A stretch of 64,000 nt of DNA from Blastococcus capsensis. GTDB taxonomy: Bacteria > Actinomycetota > Actinomycetes > Mycobacteriales > Geodermatophilaceae. The DNA lies in NCBI RefSeq assembly GCF_030165005.1, contig NZ_JASNNW010000002.1:248001-312000 (forward strand), given 5' to 3'. The stretch's first letter is position 1. Every line of letters begins with the position of its first letter. Shown one piece after another: positions 8,845 to 15,721 of this stretch. Below the pieces are notes generated by a model. It had not been told where the DNA came from. It worked only from the letters and a program-made list of their open reading frames with translations, and ran no database searches. Both the position numbers and the translations under genes were made by a program.

Positions 8845-9719
8845 GACAGGGACCACACCGGCACCTCTGCCGGATCGCCGCCGAGCTCGGGACCGAGCCA
8901 GCTGGCCGACAGCTTGTCCAGCGTGCCGTCCTCGCGCATCGCTTCGATGGCCTCGTTGATCGCGTCGGCATCCCCGGAGTCCGTGGGGTAGATCGCCGCG
9001 TAGTTCTCCCCGGACTGGAACTGGCCGACGACCTCGAGGGCGCCACCGGAGTTCTTGGCGAAGCCGAGCATGATCGCGGTGTCCTGGATGGCCACGTCGA
9101 CGACTCCGGCGCTCACCGCGGTGACCATCGCGGTGGTGTCCGGGAACACCTGCACCTCGGTGTTCGGCTGCAGTTCCTGCTCCACCCAGTCCACCGCGGT
9201 GGTGCCCAGCTGCACCCCGATCGTCTGGTCGCGGATGTTGTCCTCGGTCACCTCGGTGTCGGCCGGGGCGAGAACCCCCAGGTTCGAGTCGAAGTAGGGC
9301 GCAGAGAAGGTGACGACCTCCTCGCGTTCCGGGGTCACCGAGATCTGCGCCATGGCCATGTCGAAGTCCTGCGTCTGCCCTGCGACCAGCGCGTCGAAGG
9401 AGACGTTGTCCACCTGCGCGGTGTCCAGACCGGCCCGGTGGGCGATGTTGGCCGCGAGGCAGTACTCGTAACCGCCGTCGATGTCCTCCGGGGTCTCGCC
9501 CTTCCACCATCCCGGCGAGGGGAGGGTGGTCTGCACGGTGAGGACGCCGTCGGTCACGGGGTCCAGCGAGATGGACCCGGCCTCTCCGTACACCTCGCAC
9601 GCGCCGTAACCCGCACCGTCAGCGCTGGCCTCGCTGCCGGGATCGCCGGAGCACCCGGCCACCAGGGCGACGGTCAGAGTGGTCACGGACGCCAGGAGCG
9701 CTCTGTTGGGAGTCGGCAC
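8841..9719 (-). CDS. Solute-binding lipoprotein of amino-acid ABC transporter
   Basis: 292-residue periplasmic-type binding protein (SBP family 3). The first 23 residues form a lipoprotein signal with lipobox LVAGC, so Cys23 would be lipid-anchored outside the membrane. The body has the family landmarks DGGYEYCLAANIA, FDMAMAQISVTPEREEVVTFSAPYF and the two-lobe hinge strand LGTTAVDW. GTG start at 9717-9719 is preceded by a good ribosome site (GAGGAG, five to six bases away). It is the first gene of the operon and faces the TetR gene across a 197-base divergent promoter region. The ligand is not evident from sequence; the DDAH-like gene downstream suggests a guanidino amino acid. Confidence 0.92.
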   Translation of the reverse strand: MPTPNRALLASVTTLTVALVAGCSGDPGSEASADGAGYGACEVYGEAGSISLDPVTDGVLTVQTTLPSPGWWKGETPEDIDGGYEYCLAANIAHRAGLDTAQVDNVSFDALVAGQTQDFDMAMAQISVTPEREEVVTFSAPYFDSNLGVLAPADTEVTEDNIRDQTIGVQLGTTAVDWVEQELQPNTEVQVFPDTTAMVTAVSAGVVDVAIQDTAIMLGFAKNSGGALEVVGQFQSGENYAAIYPTDSGDADAINEAIEAMREDGTLDKLSASWLGPELGGDPAEVPVWSLS

Positions 9720-9734
9720 GGTGTCTCCTCAGTT

Positions 9735-9760
9735 TGACGGACGCGTCAGTTAACGACTGA
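9735..9760. promoter_or_regulatory. Overlapping inverted repeats upstream of the ABC/DDAH operon (probable operator)
   Basis: Two overlapping dyads lie just upstream of the binding-protein start: TGACG-GACG-CGTCA (9735-9748) and TCAGT-TAACG-ACTGA (9746-9760), both with perfect 5-base arms. Their TGAC/GTCA half-sites are of the kind bound by TetR-family dimers. They sit 15 bases before the GTG of the operon's first gene, where a bound protein would block transcription. Assignment to the neighbouring TetR protein is inference. Confidence 0.5.
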
Positions 9761-9862
9761 ACGGCAGCGTGCCGGGGATCACTATTCACTGTCAAGGGGT
9801 CATCGCCGGCGCGCTCGGCCAGCTGTCAGAGGGCCTGTGCATGCCGCTCGGCGTGCGGTAAG

Positions 9863-9878
9863 TTGACTGACTGATCAA
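9863..9878. promoter_or_regulatory. TTGA-N8-TCAA dyad upstream of the TetR gene (possible autoregulatory operator)
   Basis: TTGACTGACTGATCAA has 4-base inverted arms around an internal CTGACTGA and lies 39 bases before the TetR start codon. It repeats the TGAC/CTGA words of the dyads near the operon start, so one regulator could bind both ends of the divergent region. Confidence 0.4.
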
Positions 9879-9916
9879 GCAAAGCGCCGGGTGTGCCGAC
9901 GCAGTGAGGGGATCGC

Positions 9917-10516
9917 ATGCCCAGGCCCAGTGTGGAGGCGGCGCGGCGGGAGCAGATCCTCTCGGCGGCCTGTGACGTGGTGTCGGAGATCGGCTTCAAG
10001 TCGCTGCGGATCGCCGACGTCGCTCGCCGGGCCGGGACCAGCACCGGCACGGTGCACTACTACTTCGACACCAAGGCCGATCTCATGCGGGCCGCCTTCG
10101 AATGGAACTTCACCCGCTCGCTCGATCGCCGGCGGCCATTGCTGGAGGAGCAGTCCGACCCCCGGCGGCGGCTGCGCGCATTCGTGGAGTCGTACCTGCC
10201 CATCGACGACGTCACCGTCCGGGCCTGGCGCGTCTGGGCGGAACTGTGGGTGGAGGCGTTGCACGACCGGGATCTGCAGGAACTCAACGACCAGGTCTAC
10301 GGAGAATGGCGACGCATAGTCGCCGGTGTGCTTCGTGACGGCCAGGACAGGGGCTTGTTCCGCGACGAGGACCCGGTCCTGGTCGCCAACGGACTGATCG
10401 GCATGATCGACGGACTGGCACTGCAGGCGCTGTTGGGCTCGCGGAGCATGACCGTCGAGCGGATGCGCGAGGTGTGCGAACGCGCCATCCGCGACCTGGA
10501 GCTCGCCGCCGTGTGA
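9917..10516 (+). CDS. TetR/AcrR-family transcriptional regulator, BetI-like
   Basis: 199-residue regulator. The N-terminal helix-turn-helix (about residues 12-58) reads IADVARRAGTSTGTVHYYFDTKADL, a textbook TetR DNA-binding domain. The C-terminal helical domain (about 80-195) resembles the BetI-type ligand domain. ATG at 9917 has an AGGGG ribosome site five bases upstream. It is divergent from the ABC-transporter/DDAH operon and separated from it by a region with several inverted repeats, so it most likely represses that operon until a substrate or CoA-ester intermediate is present. The ligand is not known. Confidence 0.93.
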   Translation: MPRPSVEAARREQILSAACDVVSEIGFKSLRIADVARRAGTSTGTVHYYFDTKADLMRAAFEWNFTRSLDRRRPLLEEQSDPRRRLRAFVESYLPIDDVTVRAWRVWAELWVEALHDRDLQELNDQVYGEWRRIVAGVLRDGQDRGLFRDEDPVLVANGLIGMIDGLALQALLGSRSMTVERMREVCERAIRDLELAAV

Positions 10517-10706
10517 TCCCGACGGTGTCGGGAGAGGGCCCGTGGTCCACGATTTCGAGTCGAAGCTGGACGGCCACCGCGACCGTAGCGTCTGGGTCGG
10601 GGTGTGATCGGTCCGACTCGTCTTCGCCTCGGCCGATCAGCCGCATGTCCCGACCCGTGGGCCGGAGCTCATCGGGGGTCTCTTCGCTCGTGCGGGTGGT
10701 GCGCTG

Positions 10707-10780
10707 TGGGCAGGGGCGGGGTCGAACCGCCGACCTCTCGCTTTTCAGGCGAGCGCTCGTACCGACTGAGCTACCTGCCC
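10707..10780 (-). tRNA. tRNA-Phe (GAA)
   Basis: Cloverleaf on the minus strand: 7-bp acceptor GGGCAGG/CCTGCCC, D-arm GCTCAG...GAGC, anticodon stem CTCGC/GCGAG with loop CTGAAAA (anticodon GAA), and T-arm containing GGTTCGACCCC. No CCA is encoded. It is the third gene of a Glu-Asp-Phe cluster read leftward. Confidence 0.95.
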
Positions 10781-10803
10781 CTCCCGGCGTATCCACCGGA
10801 GAG

Positions 10804-10877
10804 CGACCCTGACGGGACTCGAACCCGCGACCTCCGCCGTGACAGGGCGGCGCGCTAACCAACTGCGCTACAGGGCC
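10804..10877 (-). tRNA. tRNA-Asp (GTC)
   Basis: Cloverleaf on the minus strand: acceptor GGCCCTG/CAGGGTC (one G-U pair), anticodon stem CCGCC/GGCGG with loop CTGTCAC (anticodon GTC), and T-loop GGTTCGAGTCC. No CCA encoded. Only 23 bases separate it from tRNA-Phe, so they are probably one transcript. Confidence 0.95.
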
Positions 10878-10891
10878 TTGCTGATCGTGCG

Positions 10892-10964
10892 TGCCCCCAA
10901 CGGGGTTCGAACCCGTGCTACCGCCTTGAAAGGGCGGCGTCCTGGACCGCTAGACGATGGGGGC
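10892..10964 (-). tRNA. tRNA-Glu (TTC)
   Basis: Cloverleaf on the minus strand: acceptor GCCCCCA/TGGGGGC, anticodon stem CCGCC/GGCGG with loop CTTTCAA (anticodon TTC), T-arm GGGTTCGAACCC. No CCA encoded. First gene of the tRNA cluster in the direction of transcription; its promoter must lie between 10965 and the divergent lipoprotein gene. Confidence 0.95.
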
Positions 10965-11048
10965 TCGTGTTCGCCGGGGGCAGCGAGAACAATACATGGC
11001 TGTCGTGGCTCCCCGTCACCGGGGTGTCCGGATGCGACGCTGTGCCGT

Positions 11049-11672
11049 GTGCGCGCCAGCTCCCGAGTCGTCCCCGTCCTCGTGATCCCGTTGATCGCCC
11101 TGTCGGGCTGTGCCCAGAGCAGCAACGTCGATCCTGCATCGGCGGGCGCGGACGGCGGCACGAGCAGCCGGCCGCCAGCGCTGTCCTCCGTGGAACCCGA
11201 ACCGGACGGGGCGGTGGCCGGGACGCCGTTCGAGGCCGACACCGAGCCCGATGTCGCCCAGCCGTCCGCCGACGCCCGGCTGACCGTCAGCGACGTCCGG
11301 GTCGCGGCCCAGGACGGCTACGACCGGGTCGTATTCGAGCTGGGGGGCGACGGGACGCCCGGTTGGGACGTCCGGTACGTCGACCAGGCGTACGTGCCCG
11401 GCAGCGGCCAGGCGGTCGAGGTGGTGGGAGGCGGCGTCCTCGAGTTCCGGCTGAACGGCGCCGGTTACCCCTTCGAAACCGGGGTCGACGAGTACCCGGG
11501 CCGCGAGCCGCTCCGTGCCCCGGACACCTCGGCGGTGACCGAGGTGATCTTCCAAGCCACGTACGAAGGCACGACGACGGCCTTCATCGGTACCCGGGAC
11601 CGGACGCCGTTCCGCGTCTCATTCCTGGAGAACCCGGCCCGGGTGGTGGTGGATGTCGCCCCCGCCGGCTGA
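11049..11672 (+). CDS. AMIN-like domain lipoprotein
   Basis: 207-residue exported protein. A short signal (PVLVIPLIALSGC) ends in lipobox LSGC, followed by a ~55-residue low-complexity Pro/Ser/Asp linker. The C-terminal ~130 residues (LTVSDVRVAAQDGYDRVVFEL ... NPARVVVDV, about residues 75-205) match the actinobacterial AMIN-like beta-sandwich, which in relatives is a cell-wall or envelope binding module. GTG at 11049 is chosen because it places the signal peptide at the N-terminus; the longer reading upstream runs over tRNA genes. It is transcribed away from the tRNA cluster and converges on the next small lipoprotein gene, leaving 12 bases between stops. Exact role unknown. Confidence 0.8.
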   Translation: MRASSRVVPVLVIPLIALSGCAQSSNVDPASAGADGGTSSRPPALSSVEPEPDGAVAGTPFEADTEPDVAQPSADARLTVSDVRVAAQDGYDRVVFELGGDGTPGWDVRYVDQAYVPGSGQAVEVVGGGVLEFRLNGAGYPFETGVDEYPGREPLRAPDTSAVTEVIFQATYEGTTTAFIGTRDRTPFRVSFLENPARVVVDVAPAG

Positions 11673-11684
11673 CGCCGGCTGTCC

Positions 11685-12017
11685 CTAGCCGAGGCTGGCC
11701 GTCAGCTCGACCGAGTCCTCGGTGACGCCCGAGCAGGACAGCTGCAGCGGCCCGGCGGCCACGCTCTCCCCCTCGCCGCACGAGACGCCGGCCCCGCCGA
11801 CGCTCAGGGAGGCGCGCCCGTCCTGCACGCCGTCGAAGGAGAGGGTCGTGCCGAGGATCTCCGCCTCCGCCGAGTCGCCGGACAGGGTCACCGTGCAGGT
11901 GCCGGAGGAGCAGGAGACGTTCTGGGAGGAAAAGGAGCACCCGGTGAGGGTCGCGAAGGAGAGCCCGCCGGCGAGCAGGGCTCCGGCGAACCGGGGGACG
12001 CGGGTCGTCGACGACAT
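11685..12017 (-). CDS. Small secreted lipoprotein, unknown function
   Basis: 110 residues. N-terminal signal with lipobox LTGC at residues 24-27, then a small cysteine-containing beta-rich domain (pairs in VSCSSGTC and VSCGEGE...LSCSG) rich in Ser, Thr and Gly, ending at Gly110. The four downstream cysteines could form two disulfides outside the cell. The promoter is of the leaderless kind: TAGGCT lies six bases before the ATG and there is no ribosome-binding site. I do not recognise a family. It is followed by nothing co-directional and converges with the AMIN-like lipoprotein gene. Confidence 0.75.
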   Translation of the reverse strand: MSSTTRVPRFAGALLAGGLSFATLTGCSFSSQNVSCSSGTCTVTLSGDSAEAEILGTTLSFDGVQDGRASLSVGGAGVSCGEGESVAAGPLQLSCSGVTEDSVELTASLG

Positions 12018-12023
12018 CCCGCC

Positions 12024-12029
12024 AGCCTA
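12024..12029 (-). promoter_or_regulatory. -10 element TAGGCT, leaderless start of lipoprotein gene
   Basis: TAGGCT on the minus strand is six bases from the ATG at 12017, so transcription should begin at the start codon. No Shine-Dalgarno sequence fits between. Confidence 0.5.
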
Positions 12030-12040
12030 GGCCCGGCGGC

Positions 12041-13582
12041 TCACCCCGGCGGCGCCACCGGGGCCTGCTCGCCCGCGTCGCCTCCGGCCGGAGCGATGGC
12101 GCCGGCTCCGGCCGGGCCGTCGGGGACGGCCGGGGAATCTGCGGCACCGCCCGGCTCGTCGGCCGACACCAGGACGCGCTGCACGGTCACCTCGGTGGCC
12201 CCGAGCCCGCCGAGGGTGATCTGGTCGTAGGCCTGCAGCGCCCCCGTCGTGGGGTCGAGGTACAGCACCGTGCAGGTCAGCGGCTCGGGATACTCGCCCT
12301 GCAGCCCGCGCAGCCCGGCGCCGCCGGTGGAGCCCTGCACCATGAGGAGGGTCTCCTCGGAGAGCTCCTCGACCGCCCGCTCGTGGGTGTGGCCCGCCAG
12401 CACCAGTGGGACGAGGCCGTCCAGCGGAGGCGCCTGCTTCGGGTCGTGCACCAGGGCGATCGCCGGCTGGTCGGCCAGCGTCTCGACGACGTCGGCCAGC
12501 TCCTCGCCGGACTCCTCGAGGACGTCGGCTCCCGCGTCGTCGTCGCCGGTGCTCTTGTCCGGGGTGAACCGCGGATCGGGGGTGCCCACGATCCGGATGC
12601 CGGCGACGGTCACGGCCGAGTCGTCCAGCACGGTGACGTTGGACTGGGCGGCGAGGATGCCGGCGGTCGTGGCGGAGTCGTGGTTGCCGCGGATGTAGAC
12701 GTAGGGGACGCCGAGGTCGCCCACGGCGGTGATCAGCCGGTTCTCCGGCTCGCTGCCCCAGTCGGTGATGTCCCCGGTGTCGAGGATGCCGTCCACCCGG
12801 AACTTGTCGGCGACCTGCCGGACCAGGTCGAACCCGGCCGGGTTGAGGTGGATGTCGGAGACGTGCAGCAGCGCGACCGACTCGGTCGTGCCGCCCGGGG
12901 CGGGCAGGGTCGAGAGGGTCGCGTAGAGCGTGCCGACGTTGGCCACCAGGTCCTCCAGCGACGCCCGGTAGGCGTCGAAGCGGGCGACGATGTCCTCGGC
13001 GCTGCCGATCAGGCTGTTGGCGTTCACCAGCAGCCCGGTGTACGTGGGCTGGGACAGCGCCTCCGGGCGCCAGGTGGCGGCACCGAGCGCGCCGGTGGTG
13101 GCCAGGACCGCGGTGGTCAGGCCGAGGGCGATCAACGGTTCCCGGCGGCGGCGCAGGACGGCCCAGGAGGTGAGGGCGGCGCCGGCCAATGCGACCAGCG
13201 CGGTCACCCACACCAGCCGGACGACGGCGGACTGCAGGTTCTCCGTCACCCGGTCGACCACCCCGGCGAGCCGCACCGGGTCGGTGGCCAGCGCCCGGGC
13301 GCGCTCCTGGTCGACGCTCTCGAGCGAGATGTCCAGTCGGAGGGGACCGTCGTAGACGTCGACGGCCAGCGAACCCAGTGGTGGCAGCTCGACCTGGGCG
13401 CCGCCGGCGGCGGGCTGGAAGGCGAGCGTGGCGTCGAACGGGCCGAGCGGCGCGGAGACCCGCGCGAACAGCAGCACCGCGACGAGCGCGCCGCCGAGCG
13501 CGAGGCCGAGGCGCGCGGTCCAGCGGCCGACGACCCGGGCCCGTCCCGGCCAGGGGGACGTCGTCGGGCTCGGTCCGCTCAT
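12041..13582 (-). CDS. Membrane-anchored metallophosphoesterase
   Basis: 513 residues. Hydrophobic segments near residues 25-43, 118-140 and 150-172 anchor an extracytoplasmic region; the calcineurin-like phosphoesterase domain lies at about 235-430. All metal-ligand motifs are visible: HVSDIHL, LDTGDITDWG, IRGNHD, LVHDPK and LAGHTHE. An acidic insert (TGDDDAGADVLEE) sits between GNHD and the next motif. The C-terminal tail is Pro/Ala-rich and lacks a domain. The substrate is unknown; relatives act on phosphodiesters at the cell surface. The gene has a leaderless promoter (TAGCCT seven bases before ATG) and ends 23 bases before the start of the next minus-strand lipoprotein gene. Confidence 0.88.
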   Translation of the reverse strand: MSGPSPTTSPWPGRARVVGRWTARLGLALGGALVAVLLFARVSAPLGPFDATLAFQPAAGGAQVELPPLGSLAVDVYDGPLRLDISLESVDQERARALATDPVRLAGVVDRVTENLQSAVVRLVWVTALVALAGAALTSWAVLRRRREPLIALGLTTAVLATTGALGAATWRPEALSQPTYTGLLVNANSLIGSAEDIVARFDAYRASLEDLVANVGTLYATLSTLPAPGGTTESVALLHVSDIHLNPAGFDLVRQVADKFRVDGILDTGDITDWGSEPENRLITAVGDLGVPYVYIRGNHDSATTAGILAAQSNVTVLDDSAVTVAGIRIVGTPDPRFTPDKSTGDDDAGADVLEESGEELADVVETLADQPAIALVHDPKQAPPLDGLVPLVLAGHTHERAVEELSEETLLMVQGSTGGAGLRGLQGEYPEPLTCTVLYLDPTTGALQAYDQITLGGLGATEVTVQRVLVSADEPGGAADSPAVPDGPAGAGAIAPAGGDAGEQAPVAPPG

Positions 13583-13589
13583 CTCGACG

Positions 13590-13595
13590 AGGCTA
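13590..13595 (-). promoter_or_regulatory. -10 element TAGCCT, leaderless start of metallophosphoesterase gene
   Basis: TAGCCT on the minus strand lies seven bases before ATG 13582; no ribosome-binding site is visible in between. Confidence 0.5.
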
Positions 13596-13648
13596 GCCAG
13601 GACCGGACCGTCCCCGGCGGAGGCTCGGCCGGGAACCGGTCCGCGGGC

Positions 13649-14155
13649 TCAGGCCGGGACGGGGCGGAAGATCCAGCGCAGGGCCAGGAACCGCATGAGC
13701 CCGATGACTGCTGTGACGGTGGCGACCGTCGCGATCTGGAGTCCGGGATGGGTCCCGCCGGTGACTGCGTCGAGCCAGCCGAGCGCGGTGCTGGTGGCCA
13801 GCAGGCCCAGGACGGTGACGCCCCCGGCCTCCCACTGGGCGGTGAACCAGTGCACCCGTTCGTCGGCGCGGAAGGTGAGCCGGCGGTGCAGCTCGTTGGC
13901 GAGCACCGTGGAGACCGCGGTGGCGACGAGGTGCGCCGGCAGGTACCCGGACGGGCGGAGCGAGACGAACAGCAGCGCGTAGACGACGGTGGTGACCGCA
14001 CCGACCAGGACGAACCGGAGGAACTGGGCCGTGGTGTCGTCGGTGCGCATCCGCGTGGTCACCCGGCCGGTCGACGTGCGCGCCCACTGCGCCGTCGTCC
14101 GCGACAGATCGCCGACGGTCTCGGCGGGGCGGAGCAGCAGGGGCGGGCAGGTCAC
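13649..14155 (-). CDS. GtrA-like membrane protein
   Basis: 168 residues with four predicted membrane helices in the last 130 residues (starting FLRFVLVGAVTTVVYALLFV, then LVATAVSTVLANELHRRLTF, VLGLLATSTALGWL, and VTAVIGLMRFLALRWIF). The NELHRRLTF motif between helices two and three is the GtrA family hallmark. GtrA-type proteins flip polyprenyl-phosphate-linked sugars or support cell-wall polysaccharide synthesis. I favour the GTG at 14153-14155, which has AAGGA five bases upstream; the ATG at 14050 gives a 133-residue core with a weaker ribosome site. No sugar transferase is adjacent, so its partner is elsewhere. Confidence 0.82.
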   Translation of the reverse strand: MTCPPLLLRPAETVGDLSRTTAQWARTSTGRVTTRMRTDDTTAQFLRFVLVGAVTTVVYALLFVSLRPSGYLPAHLVATAVSTVLANELHRRLTFRADERVHWFTAQWEAGGVTVLGLLATSTALGWLDAVTGGTHPGLQIATVATVTAVIGLMRFLALRWIFRPVPA

Positions 14156-14369
14156 GGTGGTCCTTCGGACAGGTACGGCGGTCGTCGTCGGGGGAGCATG
14201 GTCCAGGCTCCTCTCCGCCAGAACCCTTGTCACGCCTGAACATGCCGGACGACGTCGTACGTCACCCGTGTCCTTGCTCACGGTCGCCTGGGGATCACCC
14301 GCGCACGATGTCCGGAGTGGTCGGCGGACCGGTGCGTCACCCGGTGGTCGGCCGGGTAGGGGTGCCGGC

Positions 14370-15245
14370 ATGAGTCTCATGGGCTTCCTGGACCGGTTCG
14401 CGGACGTGTCGGCTTTCGACAAGGCGATCGAGCCCGCCCGGCGCGCCGTACAGGGCCTGCCGAGCGGGCTCAAGGACGTGCTCCACGGCACCTGGCTGGG
14501 CCATCCCCTGCACCCGGTGCTGGTGCAGGTGCCGGTGGGCAGCTGGGTCTCCGCCGGGCTGCTGGACGCGGTGCCTCCGCTGCGACCGGCCGCGACGGTG
14601 CTCATCGGCACCGGGGTGGCCACCGCCGTGCCGGCGGCGATGTCCGGCGCCGCCGACTGGTCGGAGCAGGGGGCCGGTGTGCGCCGGCTGGGCGCGGTGC
14701 ACGCGGTGCTGAACACCGCGGCCCTCGGCCTGTACGTGGGGTCCCTGGTCGCCCGGTCGAAGGGCCGCGGCACGCTCGGCCGGGTGCTGGCCTACAGCGG
14801 GCTGGGCATCGCAGGGGGAGCGGCGGCGATCGGCGGGCACATGTCCTACGCGCAGTCCTCCGGCGCCTCACACGCGGCGACCGCGGTGCGGGCGCTGTCC
14901 TCCGACTGGATCGACCTCGGGCCGCTCGACGACCTGCCGGAGGGCCGGCCGACGATGCGCAGCGGGAAGGGCGGCAGCATGGCGGTGCCGCTGGCCGTCG
15001 TCCGCCGCGGGGCGCGGGTCGACGTCTTCGTGGGGGCGTGCTCGCACCTGTCCGGCCCGCTCGACGAGGGCGTCGTGGAGACGGTGCGGGGCAGCGAGTG
15101 CCTGGTCTGCCCGTGGCACGGATCGGCATTCGACCTGGACAGCGGCGAGCCGCGGCGCGGCCCGGCGGCCAACCCGCAGGAGAAGCTCGAGGTGCGCATG
15201 GAGGCCGGGCGGGTCATGGCCCGCGTGCCCAGCCGGCACCGCTGA
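14370..15245 (+). CDS. DUF2231-Rieske [2Fe-2S] membrane protein
   Basis: 291 residues. The N-terminal part (about 30-165) is a DUF2231 membrane domain with four hydrophobic segments and the motif WLGHPLHPVLVQVP. The C-terminal part (about 185-285) is a Rieske ferredoxin-like domain with both iron-sulfur binding motifs: CSHLSGPL and CPWHGSAFDL (Cys-x-His and Cys-x-x-His). This fused form is common in actinobacteria and is thought to pass electrons near the membrane; its partner is not known. ATG at 14370 follows AGGGGTGCC. It stands alone, with 214 bases to the divergent GtrA-like gene and a small ORF downstream. Confidence 0.88.
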   Translation: MSLMGFLDRFADVSAFDKAIEPARRAVQGLPSGLKDVLHGTWLGHPLHPVLVQVPVGSWVSAGLLDAVPPLRPAATVLIGTGVATAVPAAMSGAADWSEQGAGVRRLGAVHAVLNTAALGLYVGSLVARSKGRGTLGRVLAYSGLGIAGGAAAIGGHMSYAQSSGASHAATAVRALSSDWIDLGPLDDLPEGRPTMRSGKGGSMAVPLAVVRRGARVDVFVGACSHLSGPLDEGVVETVRGSECLVCPWHGSAFDLDSGEPRRGPAANPQEKLEVRMEAGRVMARVPSRHR

Positions 15246-15530
15246 ACTGCCAGGTCAGGACCTCGGCCGGTCCGCCAGGAGAGAAGCCGGCCCGGCCGCC
15301 CCGGGGGGAACGGGTCAGCCGGGCCGGGGTCGTACCCGCCGGGCACCGGAGCGCAGGGCGGACGAGTAGGCGGACAGGAACGCGGTGACGCGCCCCCGAC
15401 CGGAACGACGATGACGGTACGTAGTCGCCGTGGTGACCCGCGATCCCCTGAACGGGTGGTCCGCTGGGCGGGCGGGTGAGCCCGGGCACACCAGGTGTAG
15501 CGGAACGGCGGCTGCGGGCACCCGGTAGAG

Positions 15531-15629
15531 GTGCTCTTCCTCTTCTCCAGCCGTCTGGGCTGCCTCGGCTCGCTCCTGCTGTCAGCGCTCCTGACGCTGA
15601 TCCTGCTGCTGGCGCTGGGCGTGCTGTGA
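15531..15629 (+). CDS. Small single-pass membrane protein (32 aa)
   Basis: GTG at 15531 opens a 32-residue frame, LFLFSSRLGCLGSLLLSALL followed by a Leu-rich tail ending GVL, that is almost entirely a membrane helix after a short polar start. Its TGA forms the first base pairs of a strong inverted repeat, a typical arrangement for a real gene end. Ribosome site is weak (GAG). The composition is not that of random GC-rich DNA, and tiny proteins of this look occur in relatives, but I cannot confirm it. Rest of the 15246-15720 stretch shows no other gene. Confidence 0.5.
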   Translation: MLFLFSSRLGCLGSLLLSALLTLILLLALGVL

Positions 15630-15679
15630 CGACGCCCGGGCGCCCGGTCCTCGGAGGGATCGAGGCCCCGGGCGTCGTC
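15628..15679. terminator. Long inverted repeat, probable bidirectional terminator
   Basis: Perfect 13-base arms GACGACGCCCGGG (15628-15640) and CCCGGGCGTCGTC (15667-15679) enclose a 26-base loop. It lies between the 32-residue ORF and the end of mqo, so it can stop transcription from both sides. There is no T-run, as usual for high-GC actinobacteria. Confidence 0.75.
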
Positions 15680-15721
15680 GTCAGTGCCGCGGGTCCGCAC
15701 CAGCGGGCCGCGGATCCGGCC

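Noticed and set aside
10521-10700. Possible small gene between the TetR gene and the tRNA cluster
   Set aside because: No frame with start, ribosome site and protein-like composition; the region looks like plain intergenic DNA.
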